A DNA stretch of 64,000 nt from JAQGMV01 sp963828715 (lineage in GTDB: Bacteria; Pseudomonadota; Gammaproteobacteria; Burkholderiales; SG8-41), in assembly GCA_963828715.1 (NCBI GenBank), contig CAWHFX010000010.1, positions 310,001 through 374,000 of the forward strand, in the 5' to 3' direction. Below the pieces are notes generated by a model. That model worked only from the letters and a program-made list of their open reading frames with translations, had not been told where the DNA came from and did not search any database. The translations under genes and the position numbers were made by a program. Shown here piece by piece: positions 16,637 to 27,102 of the stretch (position 1 is its first letter; each line of letters opens with the position of its first letter).

Positions 16637-17737
16637 ATGGCACAGGTCACGCTGCGCAAGGTGGTCAAGAACTATGAAGGCACGCCCGCCGTCCGCGGTA
16701 TCGACCTCGACATTGCCGACAAGGAATTCGTCGTGCTGGTGGGACCGTCCGGCTGCGGCAAGAGCACGACCTTGCGCATGATCGCCGGCCTCGAGGACAT
16801 CACCGACGGCGAGGTGATGATCGGCGGCGAGGTCGTGAACGACGTGCCCCCGAAGGATCGCAACATCGCGATGGTGTTCCAGAATTATGCGCTGTACCCG
16901 CACATGACCGTGTACGAGAACATGTCCTTCGGCCTGCGTCTGAAACGAGTGGCCAGGGACGAGATCGCGCGGCGCGTCGAGAACGCAGCCCGTATTCTCG
17001 ACATCGGCGAGTTGTTGCAACGGAAACCGAAGCAGCTTTCAGGCGGGCAGCGACAGCGCGTGGCCATGGGGCGCGCCATCGTGCGCGATCCGAAAGTGTT
17101 CCTCTTCGACGAGCCGCTGTCGAATCTCGATGCGAAGCTGCGCGTGCAGATGCGCACCGAGATCAAGAAGGTGGTGCAAAAGGTGAGAACCACCACCGTT
17201 TACGTCACGCACGACCAGATCGAGGCGATGACGCTCGCCGATCGTGTGGTCGTCATGAACGCCGGGCGCATCGAACAGGTGGGGACGCCGAACGATCTCT
17301 ACCATGCTCCAGCCACGAGGTTCGTCGCCGGCTTTATCGGCTCTCCGGCGATGAATTTCCTGCCGTGCACGCTGGAGAGCGCAACAGGCGGGCTGCAGCT
17401 GCGGCTGACCGACGCGCTCGCCTTTCCCGTGCCGCACGCGCGTATCGACCGTTATCGTCCGCATCAATCGAAGCCGGTTCTGCTGCTCGGCTTGAGGCCG
17501 GAACATATAACGGACCAGCGGTTCGGCGCGACCGCGAATCAGCACGCGTTCGACGTTCGGATCGATGTCATCGAACCCATGGGGATCGATACGCTCGTGC
17601 ATTTCCGCGTGAATGGAACGGAAGTGTGCGGGCGGGTGGCGCCGGCGACGAAAGGTGAGCCGGGAGGCAGCATGCAGCTCTTCGCCGACCTCGACTACAT
17701 GCACCTCATCGACGGCGAGAGCGGGCGCGTGCTCTAA
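16637..17737 (+). CDS. ABC importer ATPase (MalK/UgpC-type)
   Basis: 366 residues. Walker A is GPSGCGKSTT (about 36-45), the Q-loop VFQNYALYPHMTV, the signature LSGGQRQRVAMGRAIV, Walker B VFLFDEPLSNLD and the switch His in VTHDQIEAMTLAD. The C-terminal regulatory part (about 240 onwards) has the TOBE/MOP-like LGLRPEHITDQ. It starts 3 nt after permease 2 and closes the importer operon. The C-terminal domain marks a carbohydrate-uptake (CUT1) ATPase. Confidence 0.9.
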   Translation: MAQVTLRKVVKNYEGTPAVRGIDLDIADKEFVVLVGPSGCGKSTTLRMIAGLEDITDGEVMIGGEVVNDVPPKDRNIAMVFQNYALYPHMTVYENMSFGLRLKRVARDEIARRVENAARILDIGELLQRKPKQLSGGQRQRVAMGRAIVRDPKVFLFDEPLSNLDAKLRVQMRTEIKKVVQKVRTTTVYVTHDQIEAMTLADRVVVMNAGRIEQVGTPNDLYHAPATRFVAGFIGSPAMNFLPCTLESATGGLQLRLTDALAFPVPHARIDRYRPHQSKPVLLLGLRPEHITDQRFGATANQHAFDVRIDVIEPMGIDTLVHFRVNGTEVCGRVAPATKGEPGGSMQLFADLDYMHLIDGESGRVL

Positions 17738-17762
17738 ACGGATCGCCTCGCACAGGCCGCCT

Positions 17763-18425
17763 TCACTCCGCCTGAATGCCTGCCGCCTGGATTACGTCCT
17801 TATAGCGCCGCAGCTCGGACACGATGTGCTCATGGAACGCCTCCGCCGTGCTGCCGATGGGTTCCGCACCCTGATCGAGGAAACGTTCGCGAACCTCTGG
17901 GACGCGCACCGTGGCGACGATTTCGCGATTGAGCGTGCGGAGGACGACCGCAGGGGTTTTCGCCGGCGCAAGTATGCCCATCGAAAGTCCCATCGTGTAG
18001 CCCGGCAGACCCGACTCGATGAGTGTGGGCATGGCAGGCAGCAGTGAGGAACGCGACGCGCTGGATATCGCGATGCCTTTTACCTTTCCGCTTTTCACGA
18101 ACGGCAGCAGCACCGCCATGCCGGTGAACATGACCTGCACTTCGCCGGCCATCAGCGCGACCACGCCAGGACCGCCACCCTTGTATGCGACGTGAGTGAG
18201 ATCGACGCCGATCGTCCCGGCGGCGCCGCCGCGATTGTCGAGCACGACGGCTTGCCCGAGCGTCTCGGAAAGCCGCTGAGCGACGATGCGGCCGAGGAAG
18301 TCGCTCGGACTGCCGGGAGGGAACGGTACGATCAGGCGCACCGGCCTGATCGGATAGCTCTGTGCTGTCGCCGGCCCGCAGGCGGCGAGCACGACGAAAG
18401 CGACGGCAGCGCATCGACGCAGCAA
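17763..18425 (-). pseudogene. Bug/TctC receptor with ~100-residue in-frame internal deletion
   Basis: About 220 residues where family members have about 320. From a likely TTG start at 18425 it has a signal peptide (AAVAFVVLAACGPATAQ) and the N-lobe opening YPIRPVRLIVPFPPGSPSDF to GTIG, then jumps directly to VDLTHVAYKGGGPGVVALMA and continues normally to the C-terminus (PTLIESGLPGY, AGIQAE). The missing part is the PDGYT to ELF region that forms much of the binding cleft. The frame is open throughout, so a short protein could be made but probably cannot clamp a ligand. It begins 3 nt after the stop of the next upstream receptor. Confidence 0.75.
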
Positions 18426-18427
18426 CG

Positions 18428-19399
18428 CTACTCCGGCTTGATCCCCGCGTCCTTGACCACTTTCGCGTAACGTGCAGTCTCGGAACGAATCAGGTTCGCG
18501 AACTCGTCCGGTGTGCTCGAAACGAGGTCGATCCCCGCAGCGGCGAGCTTCTCTTTGACCTCGGGCGACGCCGCCACCTTGTGCAGCTCCGACACGAGGC
18601 GGTCGACAATCGGGCGTGGCGTTGCCGCGGGGACGAGCATGCCGTACCACTGCACCGAGACGAGATCGACGTTCTGCTCGCGTGCCGTCGGCACATCCGG
18701 AAGCACGTCCAGCCGTTTCTCGGTCAGCGCGGCGAGTGGCCGCACCTTTTTCGACTTGATGATGGGAATGGCGGGGGCAACGGCGAACGTGCCGAAGTCC
18801 ACCTCACCCGTGGCGCACGCGAGCAGGCCGGCGACGTTCCCTTTGTAGGGTATGTGCACCATCTGCAGTCCGTTCATGCTGATCAGAAGCTCGGTTGCGA
18901 GATGGTTGCCCGCGCCCGGTCCGCTCGAACTGAAATTGAGCTTGCCTGGGTTCCGTTTCGCGAGGGCGATGAATTCGTTCAGGTTCTTCGCCGGCACCGA
19001 ATTATGCTCCGCCATCACATAATACATGTTCGCCATGAGCGTGAGCGGCTGAAAGTCGCGCGCCGCATCATAGTTGAGCTTCTTGTACATGGACGGGCTG
19101 AGCGAGATCGAGGGCGGAGTGAAGACCAGCGTGTAACCGTCCGGGGGGGATTTTGCCGCGATCTCCAGCCCGATGTTGGAGGTCGCACCGGGCCGGTTTT
19201 CAGGTACCACGGGTTGGCCGACCTGTTCGGACAGCTTCTGGGCGATGACGCGGCCTGCGATGTCGGTAGGGCCCGCCGGAGGAAACGGCAGGATCAGGCG
19301 AATGGGCTTCGCAGGATACGCTTGCGCGAGAACGGCCGGCGCCACCGCAACTGCCGCAAACGTCGCGGCGAGCCGGATTGCATGCAGTGTTTTCATCAT
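18428..19399 (-). CDS. Bug/TctC periplasmic solute receptor
   Basis: 323 residues; two consecutive ATGs (19399, 19396) follow TAAGGAGGAAG. Signal peptide to about residue 26 (AVAPAVLAQA). Landmarks: YPAKPIRLILPFPPAGPTD, SPPDGYTLVFTPP, NYDAARDFQPLT, VHIPYKGNVAGL and VLPDVPTAREQ. The usual H-P-S of the third landmark is EHNSVPAKNL. It lies upstream of the deleted receptor on the same strand. Ligand unknown. Confidence 0.85.
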   Translation of the reverse strand: MMKTLHAIRLAATFAAVAVAPAVLAQAYPAKPIRLILPFPPAGPTDIAGRVIAQKLSEQVGQPVVPENRPGATSNIGLEIAAKSPPDGYTLVFTPPSISLSPSMYKKLNYDAARDFQPLTLMANMYYVMAEHNSVPAKNLNEFIALAKRNPGKLNFSSSGPGAGNHLATELLISMNGLQMVHIPYKGNVAGLLACATGEVDFGTFAVAPAIPIIKSKKVRPLAALTEKRLDVLPDVPTAREQNVDLVSVQWYGMLVPAATPRPIVDRLVSELHKVAASPEVKEKLAAAGIDLVSSTPDEFANLIRSETARYAKVVKDAGIKPE

Positions 19400-19407
19400 C
19401 TTCCTCC

Positions 19408-19420
19408 TTAGGGACTCTTA
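19408..19420. repeat. Solitary 13-bp match to the palindromic element end
   Basis: TTAGGGACTCTTA here equals, on the other strand, TAAGAGTCCCTAA, the flank plus outer end found at 9873-9885. No other part of the element is present. It abuts the ribosome site of the receptor gene at 18428-19399. A 13-base exact match is unlikely by chance in this window, but a scar is only one explanation. Confidence 0.4.
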
Positions 19421-19555
19421 TGCCCGTGGGAATAATCTGATCCGGTGCGTGGTGTCAAGCCGCACGCATAAGCATCGGCAGACAGCGTGTCGTTCACGTT
19501 TGTTCGCCGGCAGCGGGTCGATAATGCATCCGGTGTCTCGACGACCTACTTGCGA

Positions 19556-20098
19556 ATGCGCACATCACATCTCTTTTTCGTTTGCCTCGTGCTGTTCACG
19601 CTCACTCTGGAGAGCATCGGCGACGCACACGCGCAGTTTCCGGGTGGCGGTATGCGGGGCCGAGGCGGCATGGGCGGTATGGGCGGATCACCGCGACAGG
19701 TCGCGCCCGCGCAGCGTGACCCGTTGCAGGATCTGGATGACCGGCTTGCGATGCTGCAGGAGGACCTGCACCTGCGTCAGGACCAGGAAGGCGCATGGCT
19801 CGCATACGCCGAACGCGTGCGCGCGATCGCTGCCGATATCGCACGCGATCGTCAACGGCTGCAGGAGAAAACGCCGGTGCTCATACAACTCGACCGCGTG
19901 GTGGACGGCACCCGCAATCGGCTCACCGCGCTCGAGGACATCACCGCCAGTGCGAAGACGCTCTTTGCAGCGCTCACGCCCGAGCAACAGACGGCGGCGG
20001 ATCCGCGGCTCGCAAACATCGTCGCGGCGCTGGTCAGGCCTGCCGCCGAAGTAAGCGTCATGATGCCGCCGGGCGAAGTGGCGCCTCGCGTGCGCTGA
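19556..20098 (+). CDS. Spy/CpxP-like LTXXQ-motif periplasmic protein
   Basis: 180 residues from ATG 19556; the upstream extension lacks signal character. Signal peptide about 1-27 (FFVCLVLFTLTLESIGDAHA). A glycine/methionine-rich stretch (GGGMRGRGGMGGMGG) is followed by a mainly helical domain with DRLAMLQEDLHLRQDQEGAW and, about 40 residues before the end, LTPEQQ, the LTxxQ element of Spy/CpxP-type proteins. Such proteins act as periplasmic chaperones or stress sensors. It is alone, upstream of the RND operon. Confidence 0.6.
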   Translation: MRTSHLFFVCLVLFTLTLESIGDAHAQFPGGGMRGRGGMGGMGGSPRQVAPAQRDPLQDLDDRLAMLQEDLHLRQDQEGAWLAYAERVRAIAADIARDRQRLQEKTPVLIQLDRVVDGTRNRLTALEDITASAKTLFAALTPEQQTAADPRLANIVAALVRPAAEVSVMMPPGEVAPRVR

Positions 20099-20363
20099 GC
20101 GCAACTGCTTCGTGCAAGGCAGGGTCGAAGATCCGCAGGCCGGAATCACCATCCTGGGCATCGGCCGATACCATCGTCTAATCGACTTGCCCGCGGATGC
20201 CTGCTGTCATCGCTCGTGGACAGCGACTGCAATCGGGGATCCCTGCCCGTATAAAGATTCGCGCGTGCACGGGTGGAAAGCATGATCGTCGGCGAGATGC
20301 TGCTTCCGCAGCCGTGTTGGGTCTAGTATGTTCGGTGTCGCGAAGCGCGCTGCGGAGAATGCG

Positions 20364-21585
20364 ATGAGAAGATCCCGCTTGATTTTCGACTGCCACTCGG
20401 CATTCGTCAGGTCTGCGGTCCCAATCGCGGCGTTCGCCGCGTGCGCGCTGCTTTCGGCTTGCGACGGCAAATCGAAAGCAGCACCGGCTGCACCGCCGCC
20501 GCCGGAGGTGTCGGTGATCGAGGTGAAGCCGCAGCCGGTCACGGTGTACGACGAGTATGTGGCGCAGACGCAGGCGCCGAACACGATCGAGATCCGCAGC
20601 CAGGTGACCGGCCTGCTCGAGCGCCAGGCGTTCGCCGACGGCGCGCGGGTCAAGAAGGGCGACGTGCTCTACGTGATCGACCAGCGGCCCGTTCGAGGCG
20701 CAGCTCGCGCAGGCCAAGGCGAGTCTCGCCCAGGCCGAGGCGAATCTGATCAATGCGCAGCAGAATCTGGCGCGCAACTCCCGGCTGATCGCGCAGAAGG
20801 CGGTCAGCCAGCAGGACTACGACACGGCGGTCGCGCAGGAGCGCTCCAGCGCCGCGCTGGTGGAGGCCCAGAAGGCGCTGCTGCGCAACGTGGAGCTGAA
20901 CCTCGAATTCGCCACGCTGCGCGCGCCGCGCGACGGCTTCATGAGCAGCTCGCAGGTCAAGCCGGGCTCGCTGATCACCGCGCAGCAGACGCTGCTCACG
21001 ACGCTGTATTCGAGCGACCCGATGTGGGTGAACTTCAGCGATCAGCGAGGACAGGCTGCTGGAGCTGCAGAAGACGTCTGAAGCGTCCGCCCGGAGAGCG
21101 GCCCGATCAGGCGCCGCCATTTCACATCCGGCTTGCCGATGGCACCGACTACCCGCTCCCCGGCAAGCTCAACTTCGTCGATGCGACGATCGACCAGAAG
21201 AGCGGGACGCTGCAGGTGCGCATCTCGGTGCCCAATCCCGATCGCGTGCTGCGCCCGGGCCTGTTCGTGCGCGTCATCGTCGCCGCATTCGAAAATCCGA
21301 ACGCGATCCGCATTCCGCAACAGGCCGTCCAGGAGCTGCAGGGACTGAAGTCCGTCTACGTCGTCGGTGCGGACGACAAAGCCGAGCCGCGGCAGATCGT
21401 CGCGAGCTACCGCGTCGGCAACGACTGGGTCGTCGACAGGGGCTCGCAAGCCGGGCGACCGCGTCGTCGTCGAGGGCATCGGCAAGCTCCGGCCCGGCGC
21501 ATCCGGTCAAGCCCGTCGTGACCGTCGCGCGCCGCCGGTGAGCCGGCCGAGCACGGGCCATCCGCCCGCTGCAGCCAAGAAGTAG
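20364..21585 (+). pseudogene. RND efflux periplasmic adaptor (MFP), multiple frameshifts
   Basis: Start at ATG 20364 after GGAG; the signal ends in a lipobox (ALLSAC), so it was a lipoprotein. The adaptor text is well conserved across frames: VSVIEVKPQPVTVYDEYVAQ, IRSQVTGLLERQAFADGARV, then after an extra base at 20691 AQLAQAKASLAQAEANLINA, NSRLIAQKAVSQQDYDTAVA, LRAPRDGFMSSSQVKPGSLI, after 21040 and 21086 FHIRLADGTDYPLPGKLNFV and RIPQQAVQELQGLKSVYVVG, then more shifts near 21445 and 21502. I take the TAG at 21583-21585 (PPAAAKK) as the original end. Resembles the AcrA/MexA/AdeA family. As written it cannot be translated in one frame. Confidence 0.8.
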
Positions 21586-21656
21586 AGGCGCGTCAGACGT
21601 GTTGACGCGCCGATGTCCGCTGCAGTCGCTCGCTAGATCGATCCGGCATCCAATCC

Positions 21657-24600
21657 ATGTTCAACTTCTTCATCGAGCGTCCGGTCTTCTCGACCGTCAT
21701 CGCGCTGCTCATGATCCTGGTGGGCGTCGCTGGCGGCGCTGGGCCTGCCGATTGCGCAGTACCCGCAGGTCGTTCCGCCGCAGGTCACGGTGACGACGAG
21801 CTTCCCCGGCGCCAATGCGGACGTCGTCGCGCAGTCGGTCGCCGCCCCGATCGAGCAGCAGGTCAACGGCTCGCAGGACATGCTCTACATGAGCTCGAAG
21901 AGCGGCAACGACGGCTCCTACAGCCTGACGGTGACCTTCGACATCGGCACCGACAAGAACATCGATGCGATCGAAGTGCAGAACCGCGTCGCGATCGCGC
22001 AGAGCCAGCTTCCCGCGGACGTCATCCGCAACGGCATCACCGTGCGCAAGTCGACCACCGACTTTCTCGAGGTGATCGCGCTCACGTCGCCGGAGCGCCG
22101 CTACGACGCGCGTGTTCCTGAGCAACTACGCGCTGCTCAACCTGTACGACGCGCTGGGCCGGGTGCCCGGCGTCGGACAGGTTCGCATCTTCGGCGCGCG
22201 CGACTACAGCATGCGCATCTGGCTCAACCCGGAGCGCATGGCCCGGCTCGGCGTCACGGCCTCCGACATCGCCAACGTCGTGCGCGAGCAGAACGTCGTC
22301 GCGCCCGCCGGCGGCCTCGGCCTGCCGCCCGTTCCCGCAGGGGCAGCAGATGCAGTACACGGTGTTCGTCAAGGGCCGTCTCGCCGAGCGCCGGCGAATT
22401 CGAGAACATCGTCATGCGGGAAGTCGGGCAACGGCCAGGTCGTGCGCCTCAAGGATGTCGCCCGCGTCGAGCTCGCCGCCGCCGACTACTCGATCAGCGG
22501 CGCCAACGACGACATTCCCGCGGCGCTGATCGGAATCTTCCTGCAGCCCGACGCCAACGCGCTCGACACGTGCCAAGCAGATCAAGCAGGTGATGGACGA
22601 CCAGGCGCCGCAGTTTCCGCCGGGCATGGTGTATTCGATCCCGTACAGCACGACGCCGTTCGTCACCGAGTCGCTGAAGGAGGTGATCAAGACGCTGTCA
22701 TCGCGTTCGTGCTGGTCGTGTTCGTCGTCTACCTGTTCCTGCAGAGCTGGCGCGCGACGCTGATCCCGATCCTGGTCGTGCCGATTTCGCTGATCGGCAC
22801 GTTCGGCGCCTTCGCGGCGCTGGGCTTTTCCATCAATACGCTGACGCTGTTCGGGCTGGTGCTCGCGATCGGCATCGTGGTCGACGATGCGATCGTCGTC
22901 GTCGAAGCGGTGCAGCAGCGTCTCGATGCCGGAGGCATGACGCCGATGGAGGCCGCCAAGTCGGCGATGGCCGACGTGGGCGGGCCGGTGATCGCGATCG
23001 CGCTGGTGCTCGCGGCGGTATTCGTGCCGGTGGCTTTTCTCGGCGGACTCACCGGGCAGCTCTACAAGCAGTTCGCGCTGACCCTTGCCGTGTCGGTGAT
23101 CCTGTCGGCGATCTGCGCGCTGACCTTCACACCGGCCATGTGCGCGCTGCTGCTGGAACCGCGTGGAGGAGGCCCATCCGCGCCACGGGCCGCTCGGCTG
23201 GTTCTTCGCCAAGTTCAATCGCGTCTTCGAGCGCTCGCGCAACGGTTATGTCAGCAGCCGTGTCGGTCATGGAGCGCCACGCGGTCATCGTCATGCTGAC
23301 CTTCGGCGCGTTGCTGGTCGCGGTCTGGGGGCTCGATTGCCACGCGCCCGACCGGTCTCGTGCCGCCCGAGGACCAGGGCTACGTGCTCGCCGTGGTGAG
23401 CCTGCCGCCGGCGGCGTCGCTCGAGCGTACCAACGCCGCGATGTCGGCGCTCACCCGTATCGCGCGCGAGCGTCCCGGCGTCGACGGCGTCGTCTACATC
23501 AGCGGCTTCAATCTGCTGACCGGCCAGTCGGTCTCGTACAACGGCACCGCCTTCATCCGGCTCAAGCCCTGGGACGAACGCAAGAAGCGCGTCCGAGTCG
23601 GTCGGACAGCCTCGTGCGCACGCTGATGGGACGGCTCAATGCGCAGATCAAGGACGCGCAAGTGCTCGTCCTCAATCCGCCGCCGATCCGCGGGCTTGAG
23701 CACGGCCGGCGGCTTCACGTTCGTGCTGCAGAACCGCGGCGGCGCGGACCCGGCGCAGTTGTCCCAGGTCTTGCAGGGCCTGCTGGCGCGAGGCGCGCAA
23801 GCGTCCCGAGATCGGCTTCGTCTACAGCGGCTTCGATCCGCGCATTCCGCAGATCGAGTTCCAGGTCGACCGCGACAAGGTCAAGTCGCTGGGCATCCAG
23901 CTGAGCGACGTGTTCTTCACGCTGCAGACGTTCCTCGGCAGCTACTACGTCAACGACTTCAATCTGTTCGGGCGCACCTATCGAGGTCCAGGCGCAGGCC
24001 GAGGGCGCGCAGCGCAGCCAGCCCGACGACGTCAACCGCTTCTACGTGCGCAGCGACAACGGAACGATGGTGCCGCTGTCGACGCTGGTGAGCAGCCGGC
24101 CGCTCAACGGTCCGCAGTACTTCGAGCGCTACAACGTCTACAGCGCGGCGACGATCAACGGCACGAATGCGCCGGGCTACAGCTCCGGCCAGGCCATCGC
24201 CGCGATGGAGGAGCTCGCCCGCGCGCTGCCGCCGGGCTTCGCCTACGAGTGGAGCGAGGCGACCTACCAGGAGAAGAAGACCGGCGGCCAGACCGGCTAC
24301 ATCTTCGCGGTGTCGCTGCTGTTCGTGATCCTCGTGCTCGCCGCGCTCTACGAGAGCTGGGCGATGCCGGTCGCGATCCTGCTGGTGATTCCGTTCGGCG
24401 TGTTCGGCGCATTCCTCGGTCTGCTGCTGCGAGCATTTCGACAACAACGTCTACACGCAGATCGGGCTGATCATGCTGGTCGGACTCGCGGCCAAGAACG
24501 CCATCCTCATCGTCGAGTTCGCGAAGCTCAAGCGCGAGCAAGGCGAGTCGATCGAACAGGCCGCGCTCGACGGCGCCAAGCTCAGGCTGCGGCCGATCCT

Positions 24601-24888
24601 GATGACGTCGTTCGCGTTCATCCTGGGAACCGTTCCGCTGGCGATTGCACTCGGGCGCGGGCGCCGGGGCGCGACAGGCGCTGGGCACGGCCGTCGTGTT
24701 CGGCATGCTGGTCGCGACGCTGGTCGGCGTGTTCTTCATTCCGGTGTTCTACGTGCTGCTGCAGCGGATCAGCGAGCGCCAGTGGCCGTTCAGGCGCTGC
24801 GGCGAGCTGCATCTGCCGGAAGCCGCCGATCGGCCGGCAAGCGCGGCAGGTTCGACGCCGGCCGTGGCGCCCGCGCGCGAGCGACTAG
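21657..24888 (+). pseudogene. RND (HAE1) efflux pump, many single-base frameshifts
   Basis: Begins MFNFFIERPVFSTVIALLMI, the classic inner-membrane pump start. Conserved pieces appear in all three frames: VVPPQVTVTTSFPGANADVV, INTLTLFGLVLAIGIVVDDA with the proton-relay acidic pair, FTPAMCALLL, GPQYFERYNVYSAATINGTN, and LMLVGLAAKNAILIVEFAKL-type text near 24470. Shifts fall at about 21744, 22111, 22331, 22386, 22423, 22571, 22697 (one base lost), 23162, 23256, 23335, 23594, 23604, 23697, 23789, 23982, 24430 and 24656. The intact product would be about 1,050 residues. Protein-level conservation argues that the shifts are very recent or errors in the sequence. Confidence 0.85.
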
Positions 24889-24901
24889 GGCCGAGCTCGA
24901 C

Positions 24902-26458
24902 ATGCTCGGATTCAACTCTGAATCGTCTGCGGGCGCTCGACTAGCGCGATCGCGTTGCTCGCGGTGCTGCTTGTCTGCCTGCACGGTCGGTCCGGACTAC
25001 CGGCGCCCGGACGTCGACGTACCGCCGGCGTGGCGGCTGGGCACCGCGGAGCGCAGCCGAGATCTCCAACATCGCCGTGGTGGGATCAGTTCCAGGATCC
25101 GGTGCTTTCGGATCTGGTGCGGACCGCGCTCGCGAACAACAAGGATCTGAAGATCGCGACCGCCAACGTCGATCAGGCGTCCGCGCAGTACGGCATCGTG
25201 CGCTCTGCACAGTTCCCGCAGGTCGACGGCCGGCGCGATCGGCGGCGCGCCAGCGCTCGAGCGCGAACACCGGCGACGGCAGCGCCCGGCGGAGCGACGG
25301 TTCAACGCTTTACGGTGTCAATCTCTCGGCGAGCTTCGAGCTCGACGTCTGGGGCAGGCTGCGCCGTGCGACCGAATCGGCGCGCGCGAGCCTGCTCGCG
25401 AGCGAGCAGGGCAAGCGCACGGTCGTGCTGACGGTCGTGACGACGGTCGCCAGCGGCTACATCCAGCTGCGCGCGCTCGACCGGCAGCTCGAGATTGCGC
25501 AGCGACACGTCGCAGAGCCTGGGCGAGGCGGCGCGGCTGCAGCGCGTGCGCTTCGAGGAAGGCGCCGTACCCGAGAGCGACTACCAGCAGGCCGAATCGC
25601 AATATCGCGAGGCCGCTGGCGCGGGTGCCCGAGCTCGAGCGTCAGATCGCGCAGCAGGAGAATTTCATCAGCGTGCTGCTCGGGCGCAATCCCGGCGCCG
25701 ATTCGCGCGGGGACGCGACATCGACGCGCTGCTCTTCCCCGCGGTGCCGGGCGGGCTGCCGGCATCGCTGCTCGAGCGCCGACCCGACATCCGTCAGGCC
25801 GAGGAGCAACCTCATCGCCGCCAACGCCGACATCGGCGTGGCCAAGGCTGCGCTACTTTCCCGACATCAGCCTCACCGCGCTGCTCGGCCTGGAGAGCGC
25901 GCAGCTCTCGAATCTGTTCAAGGGTCCGTCGCAGGACCTGGTCGTTCGGCGGCAGCGCTGCTGCAGCCGATCTTCAACGCCGGTCGGATCGACAGCCAGG
26001 TGGCGCAGGCCGAAGCGCTGCAGCGACAGGCGCTCTACGCCTACGAGAAATCGATCATCAGCGCGTTCCAGGACGTGGAGAACGCGCTCGTCGATCGGAC
26101 GAAGTTCGAGCAGGTGCGCGAGGAGCAGGCGAAGAACGTCGTGGCGCTTGCGGCGCTTCCGCGATCTGGCCGAGCTGCGCTACACGCGAAGGCGCGACGA
26201 TCTATCTCGAGGTCGCCAATGCCGAGCAGTCGCTGTTCAACGCCGCAGCTCGCGTACGTCACGACGCAGTCCCAGCTCTTCCAGTCGTACGCGAATCTGT
26301 ACAAGGCGATGGGCGGCGGCTGGGTCGCCGCAGCGGAAGCGCTCGTTCCCGGCGGTGTCGTGCAGAATTCATGGCGCGGAAACGGGCCGGACGCTTCATC
26401 GGGGAGGAGCCCGACGCGCGCTGACACGCCCGCGGGGAGCGACACCTCAGCCCGCTGA
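24902..26458 (+). pseudogene. RND outer-membrane channel lipoprotein (OprM/NodT-type), multiple frameshifts
   Basis: Starts at ATG 24902 just after the pump. The lipobox region reads LLSACTVGPDYRRPDVDVPP once an extra base near 24968 is ignored, the standard start of OprM-type channels. Further text: WWDQFQDPVLSDLVRTALAN, LSASFELDVWGRLRRATESA, ASLLERRPDIRQAE, LLGLESAQLSNLFKGPSQ, FNAGRIDSQVAQAEALQRQA, VNLYKAMGGGW-like end and a stop at 26456-26458. Shifts at about 25052, 25077, 25231, 25506, 25624, 25804, 25850, 25935, 25957, 26159, 26187 and 26245. Third member of the tripartite efflux operon. Confidence 0.8.
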
Positions 26459-26475
26459 TTCGAGGCGTGACCCGC

Positions 26476-26913
26476 TCAGCCGGGAGGCGGCGCCGCCGGG
26501 ACTGCGCGCCATGCGCTCTGGCACTGCGGCACGTAAGGGTAATAACCGCGCGGTGCGTCACAGTAGTACCACGTGCCGGCCTGAGCCGGCCCCGGCGCTT
26601 GTGCGACGGGTGGGGGGGCCGGCGCCACCGCTACCGGCGGTGTGTACGGATCCGGATACGGATACACGGGGGCGGGGTAGGGATAGTAGACGCCGCCAAC
26701 GACCCACCACCAGCCGAAGGTGCCCGCATGCCGGGCGCGCACCCAGCGCCCGCCGCGCCAGCGCACAAAGTCGTGTTCGTGGAAGCGGTGAATGTCGCCG
26801 TGCCAACCTCGCTCGTAATATTCGCGATGCTGGGCATTCGCCGCCGGGACAACGGCGGCCGCGGAGATGACCATTGCACACGCTGCTGCTGCTGCGATAC
26901 GTATCTGCATCAT
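26476..26913 (-). CDS. Small secreted Tyr/Pro-rich protein, unknown
   Basis: 145 residues with a signal peptide to about residue 27 (VISAAAVVPAANAQ). The mature part has a Trp/His-rich segment (RFHEHDFVRWRGGRWVRARH), a glycine-aromatic strand (FGWWWVVGGVYYPYPAP), a proline-rich linker, and a C-terminal cysteine pair in WYYCDAPRGYYPYVPQCQSA. Proteins ending in this W-Y-Y-C-x-x-P-x-x-Y-Y-P-Y-V-x-x-C pattern are common in Burkholderiales but have no known role. It converges on the outer-membrane channel gene, 17 nt apart. Confidence 0.6.
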   Translation of the reverse strand: MMQIRIAAAAACAMVISAAAVVPAANAQHREYYERGWHGDIHRFHEHDFVRWRGGRWVRARHAGTFGWWWVVGGVYYPYPAPVYPYPDPYTPPVAVAPAPPPVAQAPGPAQAGTWYYCDAPRGYYPYVPQCQSAWRAVPAAPPPG

Positions 26914-27102
26914 GGGTCGGGTCCAGTTCGAAGTACCTGGCTACAGCAACGCGTGTGCCCCGATTCCGGTAGACGTGTGCCGGTTACATCTGAAATCACG
27001 CCGGTGAAGCAACTTCGGGAATTCGTTCCGGCCTGATGCACGCGTATCCATATGCCGTCGAAGTGGCGCGTGCTTCGTGCCGATTCACTGCGCTCTCGGC
27101 CA

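Noticed and set aside
20364..26458. Programmed frameshifting as explanation for the RND operon
   Set aside because: About 30 shifts at unrelated sequences without slippery sites cannot be programmed.
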